Source: Arthrobacter pascens
GTDB lineage: Bacteria; Actinomycetota; Actinomycetes; Actinomycetales; Micrococcaceae
DNA length: 64,000 nt
Reading direction: 5' to 3'
NCBI RefSeq assembly: GCF_030815585.1
Contig: NZ_JAUSWY010000001.1
Coordinates: forward strand, 4,650,001-4,714,000
Numbering within the stretch: the stretch's first letter is position 1; each line of letters starts with the position of its first letter. Positions 7,229 to 15,682 of this stretch are shown one piece after another. Both the position numbers and the translations under genes were made by a program. Under the pieces are notes generated by a model. It saw nothing but the letters and a program-made list of their open reading frames with translations. It was not told where the DNA came from and did no database searches.

Positions 7229-8724
7229 CGTGCCCCCATCGCATCGCGTACTTCCTTTGGAACCATTCGATACTCCTCCACTCGGTTCGGCATTGGCTCC
7301 GTCATGACGCCGTACGGGTCCGCTTCCCCGTGCAGCCAATCCTCATAGGCAAAGAGCGTGTCTTGCTCCAGCAATGCCCAGCGGTCCTCGCGGTCTGAAA
7401 TATTGCCAAGGTGGACCTCCACGCCGCCCGGAGGGAACCGGCCCAGGTCAAAGTACGGTTCCATCATGGGGAACTGCTCGTAGTAAGACTTGGCGCCTTC
7501 GATGCTGGGATTGCCCACCAGAGTCATAGCCGCGGTAAAGGCCTGGCCGGTGGGACGGTTGCGGATATTGTCGTAGTCGTTGGCGATAACGTAGTTCTGC
7601 TCCTGGTCCGCCATGTTGTACGAGGCCTGCTGAAGGGCGAGCTTCTGGTCCGAGGTGAGGCTGTGGTAACCGTCGGGGGTGGAATACGGCGGCACGGATT
7701 CGATATTGGTCCAGGCCTCGAGCATTCGCGGGGGAACAGCGTTTGCCGCGTTCATCCGTTCGATCTCGGCGAACCCGCCGTGCTGGAAGGCATAGTGCTG
7801 GGAGGCGATGTCGGAGAAAATCTCCTTCTGCATGGACAGGAACGTCTCCTCGTAGTACTTGAGTTCCTCGGTGCTGAAGTTGGCCAGTGCGGTCAGCGCA
7901 GCCCGCTTGGCTGGGTCTCCTCCGGCCAGTATCGGAACGACGTCCTTGCCCTCCGCGGCCATGTCGTGGAGGAAAGCGATGTCCTCAAAACCGGCGATGA
8001 AGGTGGGTCCTACCTGGTTGGCCATGCCAATCCATTCCATTCGCGGGTCGTTTTTGTACAGCTCCGCGTAGTAGGCATAAACCTTGTAGATGTCCTCGCG
8101 GTTGTGGTCCACGCCGAGGGAGGGGTCCCACTGGAGGGGGTCGAGGCCCGCCTCCCGCATGGCGGACTCAGCCCAGTACTGCTTAAGGAACTCCCCGTAT
8201 CCATTCATCCTGCCGTCTGGACCGGTCGGAGTCATCTCTCCTGAGTCCACGAGCCCGTCAAGGAGCCCCTTCGCAGCGTCGGCGTTGTCCTGGCTTTGTC
8301 GGACCCACAGCCGGAACTCTTCCGACTGCAGGTACGCGTCCCGTTCCTCCGTGGTCATCCCGCTGAGTTTGTCGGTGAGTTCCTGTACGGCAGGGCTGCC
8401 GTTGGCGCTCCCCGAGCCGCCTGGAGCGCCCGGGCGGACGGTTTCAACTACGCCGCTGTTGCTGGCCTTGTCCTGCTGGTCAGCGTTGGTGAGTAGCGCT
8501 TTCGACGCCGACTCCAGGCCGTCGGATGCCGACTTCAGCACCTTCAGATGTGTCGAGGTCCAGTCGCTGCGGAACCGGTCGCCGTCGTGCCCTTTCCAGG
8601 GGCTGGTGCTGACCATGCTGCTGAGCTGCTGACCGAGCAGGTCCAGCCTGTTGGCTCCGCCCGCAAGATCCTTGGCGAGCCGTCGCAGCTGTGCCACGTC
8701 TCCGCCGTAAAAGTTCCCCGCCAT
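7225..8724 (-). CDS. Large protein with N-terminal WXG100-like domain
   Basis: 499 residues from ATG 8724. Residues 1-95 look like an ESX/WXG100 helical hairpin: two amphipathic helices (DVAQLRRLAKDLAGGANRLD; THLKVLKSASDGLESASKAL) flanking a turn SPWKGHDGDRF whose W-x-G is the family hallmark. A Gly/Ser/Pro linker (about 96-110) leads to a roughly 390-residue acidic, Tyr/Trp-rich C-terminal region that I cannot assign. That layout is typical of type VII-secreted effectors, though no toxin active-site motif is evident. No secretion ATPase or other T7SS gene is nearby. The stop overlaps the start of a lipoprotein gene. Confidence is moderate for the N-terminal domain and low for function. Confidence 0.65.
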   Translation of the reverse strand: MAGNFYGGDVAQLRRLAKDLAGGANRLDLLGQQLSSMVSTSPWKGHDGDRFRSDWTSTHLKVLKSASDGLESASKALLTNADQQDKASNSGVVETVRPGAPGGSGSANGSPAVQELTDKLSGMTTEERDAYLQSEEFRLWVRQSQDNADAAKGLLDGLVDSGEMTPTGPDGRMNGYGEFLKQYWAESAMREAGLDPLQWDPSLGVDHNREDIYKVYAYYAELYKNDPRMEWIGMANQVGPTFIAGFEDIAFLHDMAAEGKDVVPILAGGDPAKRAALTALANFSTEELKYYEETFLSMQKEIFSDIASQHYAFQHGGFAEIERMNAANAVPPRMLEAWTNIESVPPYSTPDGYHSLTSDQKLALQQASYNMADQEQNYVIANDYDNIRNRPTGQAFTAAMTLVGNPSIEGAKSYYEQFPMMEPYFDLGRFPPGGVEVHLGNISDREDRWALLEQDTLFAYEDWLHGEADPYGVMTEPMPNRVEEYRMVPKEVRDAMGAR

Positions 8725-8834
8725 GACCCCCCCTGAATGAATTCCCGTGCCAGCCTAGCGGCGATGGGGCTGCGGGTGCGATGGGGAGACCTCCCCTTCG
8801 GGGCTGCAGGGCGACCGCCTGTACCGCCAAGGGG

Positions 8835-9329
8835 TCAGCCCTCCAGGAGCCCCGTGGTCCGGTACGGGATGACCTCGCGCAGGAACATGCTCGTGGAGGT
8901 GCGGACGATCCCCGGGCAGAGCCGGATCTCCTCGGAGACGCGGTAGAGGTCATCGGGGCTGGTGGCCACCACACGGATCAACAGGTCCGTGTCGCCGGCA
9001 GGGGCATGACACTCCAGGACCTCAGGGATATCGCGCAGCGCGGCGATGGCTTCGTTAAGGTGGCTCTGGTCCAGTTCGGCGCTCACAGCGGCGGCCACCC
9101 CGCGTCCGAGGGCTGCGGGAAGCACGCGGCTGCTGTTGGGACGCAGGGCGCCCGACGCTGTCATCCGCTCCAGGCGCGACTGCACAGTGCCGCGCGCCAG
9201 GCCCAGCCGCTGGGCCAGCACCATGATGGGGACGCGGGGATCATCGTCCAAGGCATTGAGGATCCTTTTGTCCGTTGCGTCCAATTCCTGCAATCTGATC
9301 ATTTTCCTGTCGGTGCAAGGGGTGGACAT
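8835..9329 (-). CDS. Lrp/AsnC-family transcriptional regulator
   Basis: 164 residues from 9329, or 155 if the in-frame ATG at 9302 (MIRLQELDATDKRIL) is used; the second fits the usual AsnC start better. The winged helix-turn-helix covers LDDDPRVPIMVLAQRLGLAR followed by GTVQSRLERM. The RAM ligand domain includes VLECHAPAGDTDLLIRVVA and a C-terminal TSTSMFLREVIPYRT. It is distinct from the AsnC gene at 6083, and no obvious target gene lies directly beside it. Upstream (9330-9654) is a gene-free stretch with strong hairpins. Confidence 0.88.
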   Translation of the reverse strand: MSTPCTDRKMIRLQELDATDKRILNALDDDPRVPIMVLAQRLGLARGTVQSRLERMTASGALRPNSSRVLPAALGRGVAAAVSAELDQSHLNEAIAALRDIPEVLECHAPAGDTDLLIRVVATSPDDLYRVSEEIRLCPGIVRTSTSMFLREVIPYRTTGLLEG

Positions 9330-9536
9330 TGGTCAGACTGACCAATCAATTCCCCATCGGTTGCGCCAACTGTATGGCGTCTGCTCAGATAATGGCAACA
9401 GGGCAGAGGCTACCGCCGATTCCCAAAGGCTACAGGCTCCCCGGCACACCACCCGGTCCCTGGTTCCGCTTCCCGCAAGGAGGCCGCCGCTGATTGACAC
9501 TTGTTCACGCATCGTCTGTCCGCAAAGCAGTGCGCA

Positions 9537-9561
9537 GGGCCGGGAATGACGCTCCCGGCCC
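9537..9561. repeat. Perfect 9-bp stem hairpin
   Basis: GGGCCGGGA (9537-9545) and TCCCGGCCC (9553-9561) pair perfectly around a 7-base loop. It lies in the 325-base gene-free stretch between the AsnC regulator and gluQRS, just before a longer hairpin. It may be part of a small structured RNA or a terminator; nothing else coding is evident in 9330-9536. Confidence 0.5.
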
Positions 9562-9569
9562 GGCACGGC

Positions 9570-9629
9570 AAGAGCCCCTGAGCCACCGAGCCCGTCTCCC
9601 CGGAGACGTTCGGTAGCTGAGGGGCTCTT
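9570..9629 (+). terminator. 60-base extended hairpin, terminator or structured RNA end
   Basis: The outer arms 9570-9589 and 9610-9629 pair over 18 of 20 positions, and an inner CGTCTCC/GGAGACG stem (9593-9599 with 9602-9608) extends it almost to the loop. On the plus strand it is followed by GTGTTGTT, a weak U-rich tail, 25 bases before the gluQRS start. There is no plus-strand gene immediately upstream for it to terminate, which hints at an unannotated short transcript within 9330-9630. Confidence 0.5.
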
Positions 9630-9654
9630 GTGTTGTTCCGCATAGGGTTGATCC

Positions 9655-10545
9655 ATGACCTCCGCCGGCCGCTTCGCCCCCAGCCCTTCCGGTGACCTCC
9701 ATGTCGGCAACCTCCGCACGGCCTTGCTGGCCTGGCTCTTTGCCCGCTCTACAGGGCGGGACTTTTTGTTGCGCGTGGAGGACCTGGACCGCGCGCGGGC
9801 CGGAGCGGAGGTGGAGCAGCTCCGCGATCTGGCGGCTGTCGGCGTGACCTGGGACGGCGCCGTCGTCCATCAGACTGCACGCGGTGCGCTGTATGCGGAT
9901 GCAATCAGCCGGTTGGCTGCATCGGGACTGACCTATGAGTGTTTCTGCACGCGGCGGGAGATCCAGGAGGCGCCGTCCGCCCCCCACGCACCGCAGGGCG
10001 CTTACCCCGGTACCTGCCGGTACCTGGACCCCGCCGAGCTGGAATTCAAGCGGTCCAGCAGGCCAGCCGCAATCCGGCTGAGGTCCACGGTCCCCGAATA
10101 CAAGGTCCGGGACGTGATGCACGGGGAGTTTACCGGGGTGGTGGACGACTTTGTGTTGCGCCGAAACGACGGCGTGACCGCATACAACCTGGCTGTGGTT
10201 GTGGATGACACCGCGCAGGGCATCGACCAGGTTGTCCGTGGGGACGATCTTCTGGCCTCCACTCCCCGCCAGGCATACCTTGCGTCACTTCTGAATATGC
10301 CCGAGCCGGAATATGCCCATGTGCCGCTGGTGGTGAATTCCGACGGCGTCCGGCTGGCCAAGCGCGACGGCGCGGTGACGCTGGGCGACCTCGCCCGCGC
10401 AGGCGTTACCGCGGCAGGGGTCCGTGACCTGCTGCTGGAATCGCTGGGGCTGCCCGCCGGAACGCTGAAGCAGGCGCTCGCCGTCTTCGACCCTGATACG
10501 CTGCCGCGGAACCCCTGGGTCTGGAAAGGCGTGGCAGGCGCCTAG
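9655..10545 (+). CDS. gluQRS: Glutamyl-Q tRNA(Asp) synthetase
   Basis: 296 residues from ATG 9655. A truncated class I glutamyl-tRNA synthetase paralogue without the anticodon-binding domain, which attaches glutamate to queuosine of tRNA(Asp). Visible are the HIGH-like region RFAPSPSGDLHVGNLRTALL at the N-terminus, the zinc-site cysteines around CFCTRREI (about residue 100) and GTCRYL, the segment VVRGDDLLASTPRQ, and the KMSKS equivalent RLAKRDG near residue 240. Length fits GluQRS rather than full GltX. The HD-hydrolase gene follows after 26 bases on the same strand. Confidence 0.92.
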   Translation: MTSAGRFAPSPSGDLHVGNLRTALLAWLFARSTGRDFLLRVEDLDRARAGAEVEQLRDLAAVGVTWDGAVVHQTARGALYADAISRLAASGLTYECFCTRREIQEAPSAPHAPQGAYPGTCRYLDPAELEFKRSSRPAAIRLRSTVPEYKVRDVMHGEFTGVVDDFVLRRNDGVTAYNLAVVVDDTAQGIDQVVRGDDLLASTPRQAYLASLLNMPEPEYAHVPLVVNSDGVRLAKRDGAVTLGDLARAGVTAAGVRDLLLESLGLPAGTLKQALAVFDPDTLPRNPWVWKGVAGA

Positions 10546-10571
10546 TCTGAACCGGCGCGTAGGCTGTAGCC

Positions 10572-11219
10572 ATGTCTGAATTGGAATTCACGGAAGCCGG
10601 CTCCCCGGTTACACGGACCCCGCGTTTCACCGTCGAGACCGCCAAGGTCCTGGCCGAGGTGGCCCACAACCGGCAGAAGGACAAGCTCAAGCGCCCTTAT
10701 CGGGACCACGTGATCGCCGTCGGGGACGCCCTTGCTGATTTTGATGACGACATCCGGATCGCTGGCTACCTGCACGACATCGCCGAGGACACCCCGATGA
10801 CCCGCCAGGCCCTCCTGGATATGGGCGTTTCCGACCGGGCCGTGGGCATCATCGAGCGCGTCACCAAGCGGCTGCACGACGATCCGGACGATTACCAGGC
10901 CGGGATCCGCTTCATCGCCGAGGACCACGATGCTGCACTGGTGAAGATCGCGGACAACGCGCACAACTCACTCCCGGAGCGAGTGAAGGCCTTGGCTGAA
11001 AAGTGGCCGGACAAGCCCCCCGTCACTCGCTACGACGACGCCCGGCCCGTACTTTACGCCGCCGTCGGGGTGGAGGAGGTCCGGAAGATCCTCGCGCGGG
11101 TGAACCCCTGGTTGCTCAAGGAACTGGACGACCGGCTGGACGAGGAGGACGACACGGACTACGAGAACCTCTCTTACGAGGAGTCCGGCAGCGGGACTCC
11201 TGACTCCCGCGAGTCCTAG
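10572..11219 (+). CDS. HD-domain hydrolase, RelA/SpoT-hydrolase-like
   Basis: 215 residues from ATG 10572. The HD motif is in GYLHDIAEDTPMTRQAL (about residues 63-79), with an upstream metal His in RDHVIAVGDAL and the later motif LVKIADNAHN (about residue 125). The same order is seen in SpoT and MESH1-type (p)ppGpp hydrolases and in related nucleotide phosphohydrolases. No synthetase, TGS or ACT domain is present. The C-terminal 35 residues are acidic and probably disordered. Substrate is uncertain. Its stop shares a CTAG with the convergent ltrA-like gene. Confidence 0.82.
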   Translation: MSELEFTEAGSPVTRTPRFTVETAKVLAEVAHNRQKDKLKRPYRDHVIAVGDALADFDDDIRIAGYLHDIAEDTPMTRQALLDMGVSDRAVGIIERVTKRLHDDPDDYQAGIRFIAEDHDAALVKIADNAHNSLPERVKALAEKWPDKPPVTRYDDARPVLYAAVGVEEVRKILARVNPWLLKELDDRLDEEDDTDYENLSYEESGSGTPDSRES

Positions 11220-12481
11220 GCCGGATGGGGAGCCTGGGCCTTCTTCTCAAGTTGTTCAAGGGCAGTGTGCATTCTTTCGGCAGCGCGGCGTTCATCGATG
11301 ACAATCGAAACTCCGAGCGCAAACACGATCACCAGCAGGCAAGCGGGAACCGGGACCCCCGCCGCGGCCATCCCAATGGATCCGGCCATCGCGGCAATCA
11401 CGCCTGCTGCTACGGCCACCACTATGCGGTCCACGCAGATCATGACGCTCAACAGCCAGGTCAGCGATACCTTAAAGATGGCTACCGGCACCGCAACGCT
11501 GGCCACGGCTACGGCGGCGCTGATGTTGCCCACATGGTCGATGTAGTAGGCCACAACGTGGAGCCCTGCCCCGGTGGCCGCAATCGCGGCGAAGACAGGC
11601 ATGTGTCCATAGCCGAAGAAATAGGAACGGTGGCGGCGCAGGTGCAAAGCGCGGCCGGCCGGCAGGATGAAGTACATCCACCACATGCCAAACGCCAACG
11701 CCGTGCCGCCGAAGCCCACCAGCCCCGCATCGAGGCTCCAACCGTGGAGTGCCACGATAGCCCGGAGCGTTTCGATGGCGCCGATGAGGCACTCGCCCAG
11801 GGCGATGATGGCCAGCAGGCCGTAACGCTCGGCGATGTGGTGCGCGTGCCAAGGTGTGGTTGCGTTGCGTTCAGCGAAGTACGGCGCAGCCATCTCCAGT
11901 ATGAACAGGGGCACGGTCATCAACATGGTGGTGAGCACGTCGGCCTGGATGACCAGCACCGCGATCCACCCGAGCTGGACCAGCCCAAGGTATTTGGCGT
12001 AACGCAGGCACGTCTGACGGCGGGCGGGGTCCTGCCGTGACGCGCGGATCCATTGGAAGACGAGGGCCAGCCGCATGATCACGTAGCCGCCCACTATGAC
12101 GGCGTTGTCCACGTTCTTGCCTTCAACGAGCGACCGGAACAACGGCTCGATGCCCATCGCCAGGATCAGGACACCCAGCAACTGGACCATGGTGACCACA
12201 CGAAAGATCCAGTCGTCAGTGTCGTAGGCGCTCGCAAACCAGGTGAAGTTGATCCACGCCCAGATCACCGCGAACATGGCGAAGCCGAACCCCAGGAGTC
12301 CTGCGGCAAAGTGGGCCTCGGCAATCTCGTGGGCGAACTGGCTGCCGGCCACTCCAAAGGCGATCACGAAGGTCAGGTCGAAGAAGAGCTCCAACGGGGT
12401 GGCGGCGCGATGCGCTTCGTGCGGATCACGGCCGCCCATGCGGGCCATGGCATGGCGGAGTGGGTTCGAGGACATGGTCAA
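11216..12481 (-). CDS. Low-temperature-requirement protein A (LtrA) family membrane protein
   Basis: 421 residues from 12481. The family signature is near the N-terminus: ATPLELFFDLTFVIAFGVAG followed by FAMFAVIWAWINFTWFASAY. About twelve hydrophobic segments follow and a charged C-terminus ends in the cytoplasm. LtrA proteins were named from a Listeria cold-growth mutant; their biochemical role is not established. The gene is monocistronic and convergent with the HD hydrolase, the two stops overlapping by a few bases at CTAG. Confidence 0.9.
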   Translation of the reverse strand: MTMSSNPLRHAMARMGGRDPHEAHRAATPLELFFDLTFVIAFGVAGSQFAHEIAEAHFAAGLLGFGFAMFAVIWAWINFTWFASAYDTDDWIFRVVTMVQLLGVLILAMGIEPLFRSLVEGKNVDNAVIVGGYVIMRLALVFQWIRASRQDPARRQTCLRYAKYLGLVQLGWIAVLVIQADVLTTMLMTVPLFILEMAAPYFAERNATTPWHAHHIAERYGLLAIIALGECLIGAIETLRAIVALHGWSLDAGLVGFGGTALAFGMWWMYFILPAGRALHLRRHRSYFFGYGHMPVFAAIAATGAGLHVVAYYIDHVGNISAAVAVASVAVPVAIFKVSLTWLLSVMICVDRIVVAVAAGVIAAMAGSIGMAAAGVPVPACLLVIVFALGVSIVIDERRAAERMHTALEQLEKKAQAPHPA

Positions 12482-12668
12482 AGATTACTGCGGGCACCCC
12501 GCCCCATTCCACAGCTTCCTTCGGCGCGAGCGGATTCTTGAGGTCCCCTGGCAGGGCAGGGCAGTCGGAAGTGAAGTGATTCGTGGACGGGGCGCCGCGT
12601 TGCTGAGCGGCACCGTTGCTGACCGGCTCCATTGCTCCGGCGCCCGGCGTTAAGGGGCAGCAGTGGTT

Positions 12669-13809
12669 CTAGACGGCTTGGAAGGATGCCCGGTCGGGGA
12701 AGGGGTCTAGGGGCAGGTCCGCTTCTGGGTTGTCGCGCTGGTCCTGGAGCCCTTTTGGGATATCGTCTGGCCAGGGTGTGGGTTCCCAGTCCTGTTGTTC
12801 GCTTTGGTAGTGGCGTCCGGTGGGTGAGGTCCAGCCGGGTGGTTCGTTTTTGCTGGCTGGGGTGGGTTGCCAGCGGGTGGTGTGTTTGAGTCTGTGGTGT
12901 TTGGGGCAGGGTTGGCCGAGGTTGTTGATGCCGGTGGTGCCGCCGTCGTTCCAGGCGAGGAGGTGGTCTGCTTCGTTGTCGAGGGAGTGGTTGCTGCAGT
13001 GGTCCGTCCGATCTCCAACGGTGCTCCGGTGCGGGGGGTCGGTCAGGACCCGGTGGAAGGAATCAGCCCCGTCGGCGACGAGCCGGGCTGCCATGGTTGC
13101 CGGGATGGGTCCGTAGCCGTCCAGCACTGCCGGTTCGTCGGTGAGACCCAGCAGCGAGAACACCGGAACCGTTATCAGGACCTGCGCGGCCGGTGACGGC
13201 ACCCCGCCAGTACCGACCCCGCCAATGGTGCTGTTCTCCGCCGTTGGGTGAGCCGTGCTTAGGCCGGAAGCGGATTCGCCGCCGGCGCCGAGCAGCCAGG
13301 TCGCGGCAGTGTCGGCGCGGAGCTGGGTGAGGGTCCTCGGCTCGGTGGGTCCCTGCAACGCCCGTGCGGCGGCTGTGGCCCGGTTCCAGATCCCGGCGGC
13401 GGCGTCGGCGGGCAAGTAGGCGCTGAGCCAGGCCATGCCGTCGCGGTCCGGGGCGTACTCGAGCCTCCGGTCCTCGGCGCTCCTGGCGTGCCGTTTTTCG
13501 ATGCTGTCCGGGTGGTGGCGTTCCCGCCAGGTCCTGGCCTTGTGCCGGAACCGGGACGGCACGAGCTCCCCGGCCGGGCAGCTCCGTGCCGGATTCCCCG
13601 CATCCGGGTCCAGGAAATGCGCCTCCAGCGCCTGGGCCCCGGCTGGGTCCAGGCTGCTCGTTTCATCCACCATTGCCCGGGCATGCTGCCACGAAATCGA
13701 CCCTGCCTGCAACGCGCCGAGAGTCAAGGGCAGCGAGGCTGTCAGTTCACAGGCTTCGGCCAGCAGGGCCCCGGCGGTGCGTTCACTGACGGTCATAACG
13801 CACGCGGCG
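12669..13809 (-). pseudogene. DUF222/HNH-endonuclease protein, C-terminal part, interrupted by an IS and internally deleted
   Basis: From an internal ATG at 13796 the frame is open for 375 residues, but it is only the latter part of a DUF222-HNH protein: DUF222 core (HHPDSIEKRHARSAEDRRLE, AWLSAYLPADAAAGIWNRAT) then the HNH tail (ADHLLAWNDGGTTGINNLGQ, PCPKHHRLKHTT). The missing N-terminus lies beyond an IS256 element at 15281-15586. At about 13005-13035 the normal spacer between the GAPLEIGRT segment and the CSNHSLDNEADHLL segment is missing: the first segment reads in another frame after a run of six C, and the usual basic stretch with the first Cys of the HNH zinc site is lost. Very likely non-functional. 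Confidence 0.75.
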
Positions 13810-15280
13810 AGCCTGTCAAGTTATTTGTGTAAGAGAGGTGGAGCCTCATCGGTTTAGGTAGGGTCCGAGTCTGTCGGGATAGTTCAGAACGAGGACGCCA
13901 AGGGCTTCGCTCCATCCTTGCGTGAAGGTTCCCTCTATGAGTTTGTTGACCGTCTTGGCACGGTTCTCCCGGGCTCGGCCCTCAAGTTTGGCCCGGTCGC
14001 TGGCGCGTTTGTCCTCGATGTTGCAGATCGCCAGCCAGAGCAGTTTCACGGCGGCCTGGTCGTTGGGGAAATGCCCGCGGTTCTTGATGATCTTGCGCAG
14101 CTGGTAGTTCAGCGACTCAATCGCGTTGGTGGTGTAGATGATCCGACGCACCGGCGGCGGGAACGCCAGGAAGGGGGTGAATTTCTCCCAACCGTTCCGC
14201 CAGGTTCGTACAGTCGCGGGATACTTCCGTCCCAGATCGGAGGCCTCGAACGCGTCGAGTGCCTCCTGCGCTGCATCGGCCGTCGGGGCGGTGTAAACCG
14301 GCCGCAGGGCGGAGGCGACCTTCTTCCGGTCCTGGTAGCCGATGAAACGCATCGAGGCACGGATCAGGTGAACGACACAGGTCTGGACGGTCGCGGCCGG
14401 CCACGTCGCGCCGATCGCCTCAGGGAAGCCAGTAAGCCCGTCGCAGCAGACGATCAGGACGTCCTTCACACCGCGGTTGGCGAGTTCCGCGCAGACCCCT
14501 GCCCAGAACTTCGCGCCCTCGGTGGCTTCGACCCAGATCCCCAGAACGTGCTTGATGCCGTCCATGTCCACGCCCACGGCAATGTGCGCGGCACGGTTCT
14601 GCACCTGGTGTCCGTCGCGGACCTTGATAATGATCGCGTCCAGATACAGGATCGGATAAAGCGGCTCCAAGGGTCGCTTCTGCCATTCGAGGACCTCGTC
14701 CAGGACCTCGTCGGTGATCTTGGAAATCGTCTCGTGGGACAGCTCCGTGCCGAGCGTGGATTCCAGATGGTGGGCGATGTCCCGGACTGTCATCCCGCCG
14801 GCGTAGAGGCTGATAATCATGTCATCCAGACCACCCGTCCGGCGGGCACCCTTCGGCACCAGATGCGGGGTGAAGGACCCTTCGCGGTCCCGAGGCACGG
14901 CCAGATCCACGTCCCCGGCAGAGGTTCCAAGTGTCTTCGGATACGACCCGTTGCGGGAGTTGGGCAGGAAACGCCCGATCGGATCGCCCTTGTCATAGCC
15001 CAGATGCCCGGAGAGCCCGGCCTGCAGCCCGCGTTCCAGCGAGGCCTTGATCAGCTGCTGAATGAAACCGTCTTTGCCGTCGAGTTCCAACTGCCCGGAA
15101 TCGATCTGGTTCATCAGCTCATCGAACGCACCCGAAGCCTTCAACGCATCCATGCTGCCAGCCGCCGCGGCCTTGCGGGCCAACTGCTCTACCAGCTCTT
15201 CACGCGGTTTCGTCATAGCCACAATGATTCTCCAATCATCCAGCGACTACAGCCCTCCTACACAAACAATCTGACACCCC
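13810..15280 (-). mobile_element. IS256-family insertion sequence (first copy)
   Basis: Terminal inverted repeats of about 25 bases are visible: one end TGTCAAGTTATTTGTGTAAG (from 13814), the other, read on the minus strand, TGTCAGATTGTTTGTGTAGG (ending near 15276). Flanks CGCGGCG on both sides give an 8-base duplication with one mismatch (13802-13809 and 15281-15288). The element is about 1.47 kb and carries one transposase. It splits a DUF222-HNH gene. The exact ends are uncertain by a few bases. Confidence 0.8.
13846..15222 (-). CDS. IS256-family transposase
   Basis: 458 residues from GTG 15222 (ribosome site GGAGA upstream) or ATG 15216. Complete DDE-type transposase of the Mutator/IS256 superfamily: first Asp in LYPILYLDAIIIKVRDG, second in LIVCCDGLTGFPEAIGATWP, then the family mark VVHLIRASMRFI, and the catalytic Glu in IIYTTNAIESLNYQLRK. 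The reading frame is intact and the element has recognisable ends, so it may still be active. It differs clearly in sequence from the second IS256-family transposase at 53245. Confidence 0.95.
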   Translation of the reverse strand: MAMTKPREELVEQLARKAAAAGSMDALKASGAFDELMNQIDSGQLELDGKDGFIQQLIKASLERGLQAGLSGHLGYDKGDPIGRFLPNSRNGSYPKTLGTSAGDVDLAVPRDREGSFTPHLVPKGARRTGGLDDMIISLYAGGMTVRDIAHHLESTLGTELSHETISKITDEVLDEVLEWQKRPLEPLYPILYLDAIIIKVRDGHQVQNRAAHIAVGVDMDGIKHVLGIWVEATEGAKFWAGVCAELANRGVKDVLIVCCDGLTGFPEAIGATWPAATVQTCVVHLIRASMRFIGYQDRKKVASALRPVYTAPTADAAQEALDAFEASDLGRKYPATVRTWRNGWEKFTPFLAFPPPVRRIIYTTNAIESLNYQLRKIIKNRGHFPNDQAAVKLLWLAICNIEDKRASDRAKLEGRARENRAKTVNKLIEGTFTQGWSEALGVLVLNYPDRLGPYLNR

Positions 15281-15586
15281 CCGCGGCGCCTCGGCGACGA
15301 TGGCCATCTCCTGCGCGGTCCGCTCCTGCGGCAACGCCTCCGGCGCCGCCATAGCCCTTGTGGTGTCGGCGAACCCGGCAGCGGCGCGCACTATCAGGGC
15401 TGCCGACTTTGCCTGCAGCCGGGCACCCTCCGCCAGGATCTCCAGCCAGTCATCAGCCTGTTGCCGCAGCAGATCAACACCAGACCCGCCCCCGGGCCCC
15501 TTCCGGCGCACAATCACACCCACAGCAGCAACGGAAGCCTCGATGGCCTCCAGCACCTCTACTGCTGCCGTGTTCTCCATACCCAC
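15281..15586 (-). pseudogene. DUF222/HNH-endonuclease protein, N-terminal part
   Basis: The 5' half of the gene interrupted by the IS256 element. It begins at GTG 15586 (or ATG 15580) with MENTAAVEVLEAIEASVAAV and continues through LLRQQADDWLEILAEGARLQ to QERTAQEMAIVAEAP, the stretch that in DUF222 proteins directly precedes the VSERTAG segment found at the start of the other half (13796). The frame then runs a few codons into the IS end. Joining the halves across one target copy appears to leave them out of frame, which fits additional decay. Confidence 0.72.
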
Positions 15587-15682
15587 AGCATCCCAGCAGC
15601 CTCCGACAATAACAGCGCAGCAGATGGCCTATGTGGATATCCCGCGACCAACCGCGCCAGGACCGACGCGGACAGGAAAGCC

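Noticed and set aside
9400..9640. tRNA gene before gluQRS
   Set aside because: The hairpins are far longer than tRNA arms and no cloverleaf with T-loop GTTCGA and paired acceptor stem can be drawn.
13918..15354. A 478-residue plus-strand frame through the IS256 element
   Set aside because: Antisense to the intact transposase and crossing both IS ends, so it is only a shadow.
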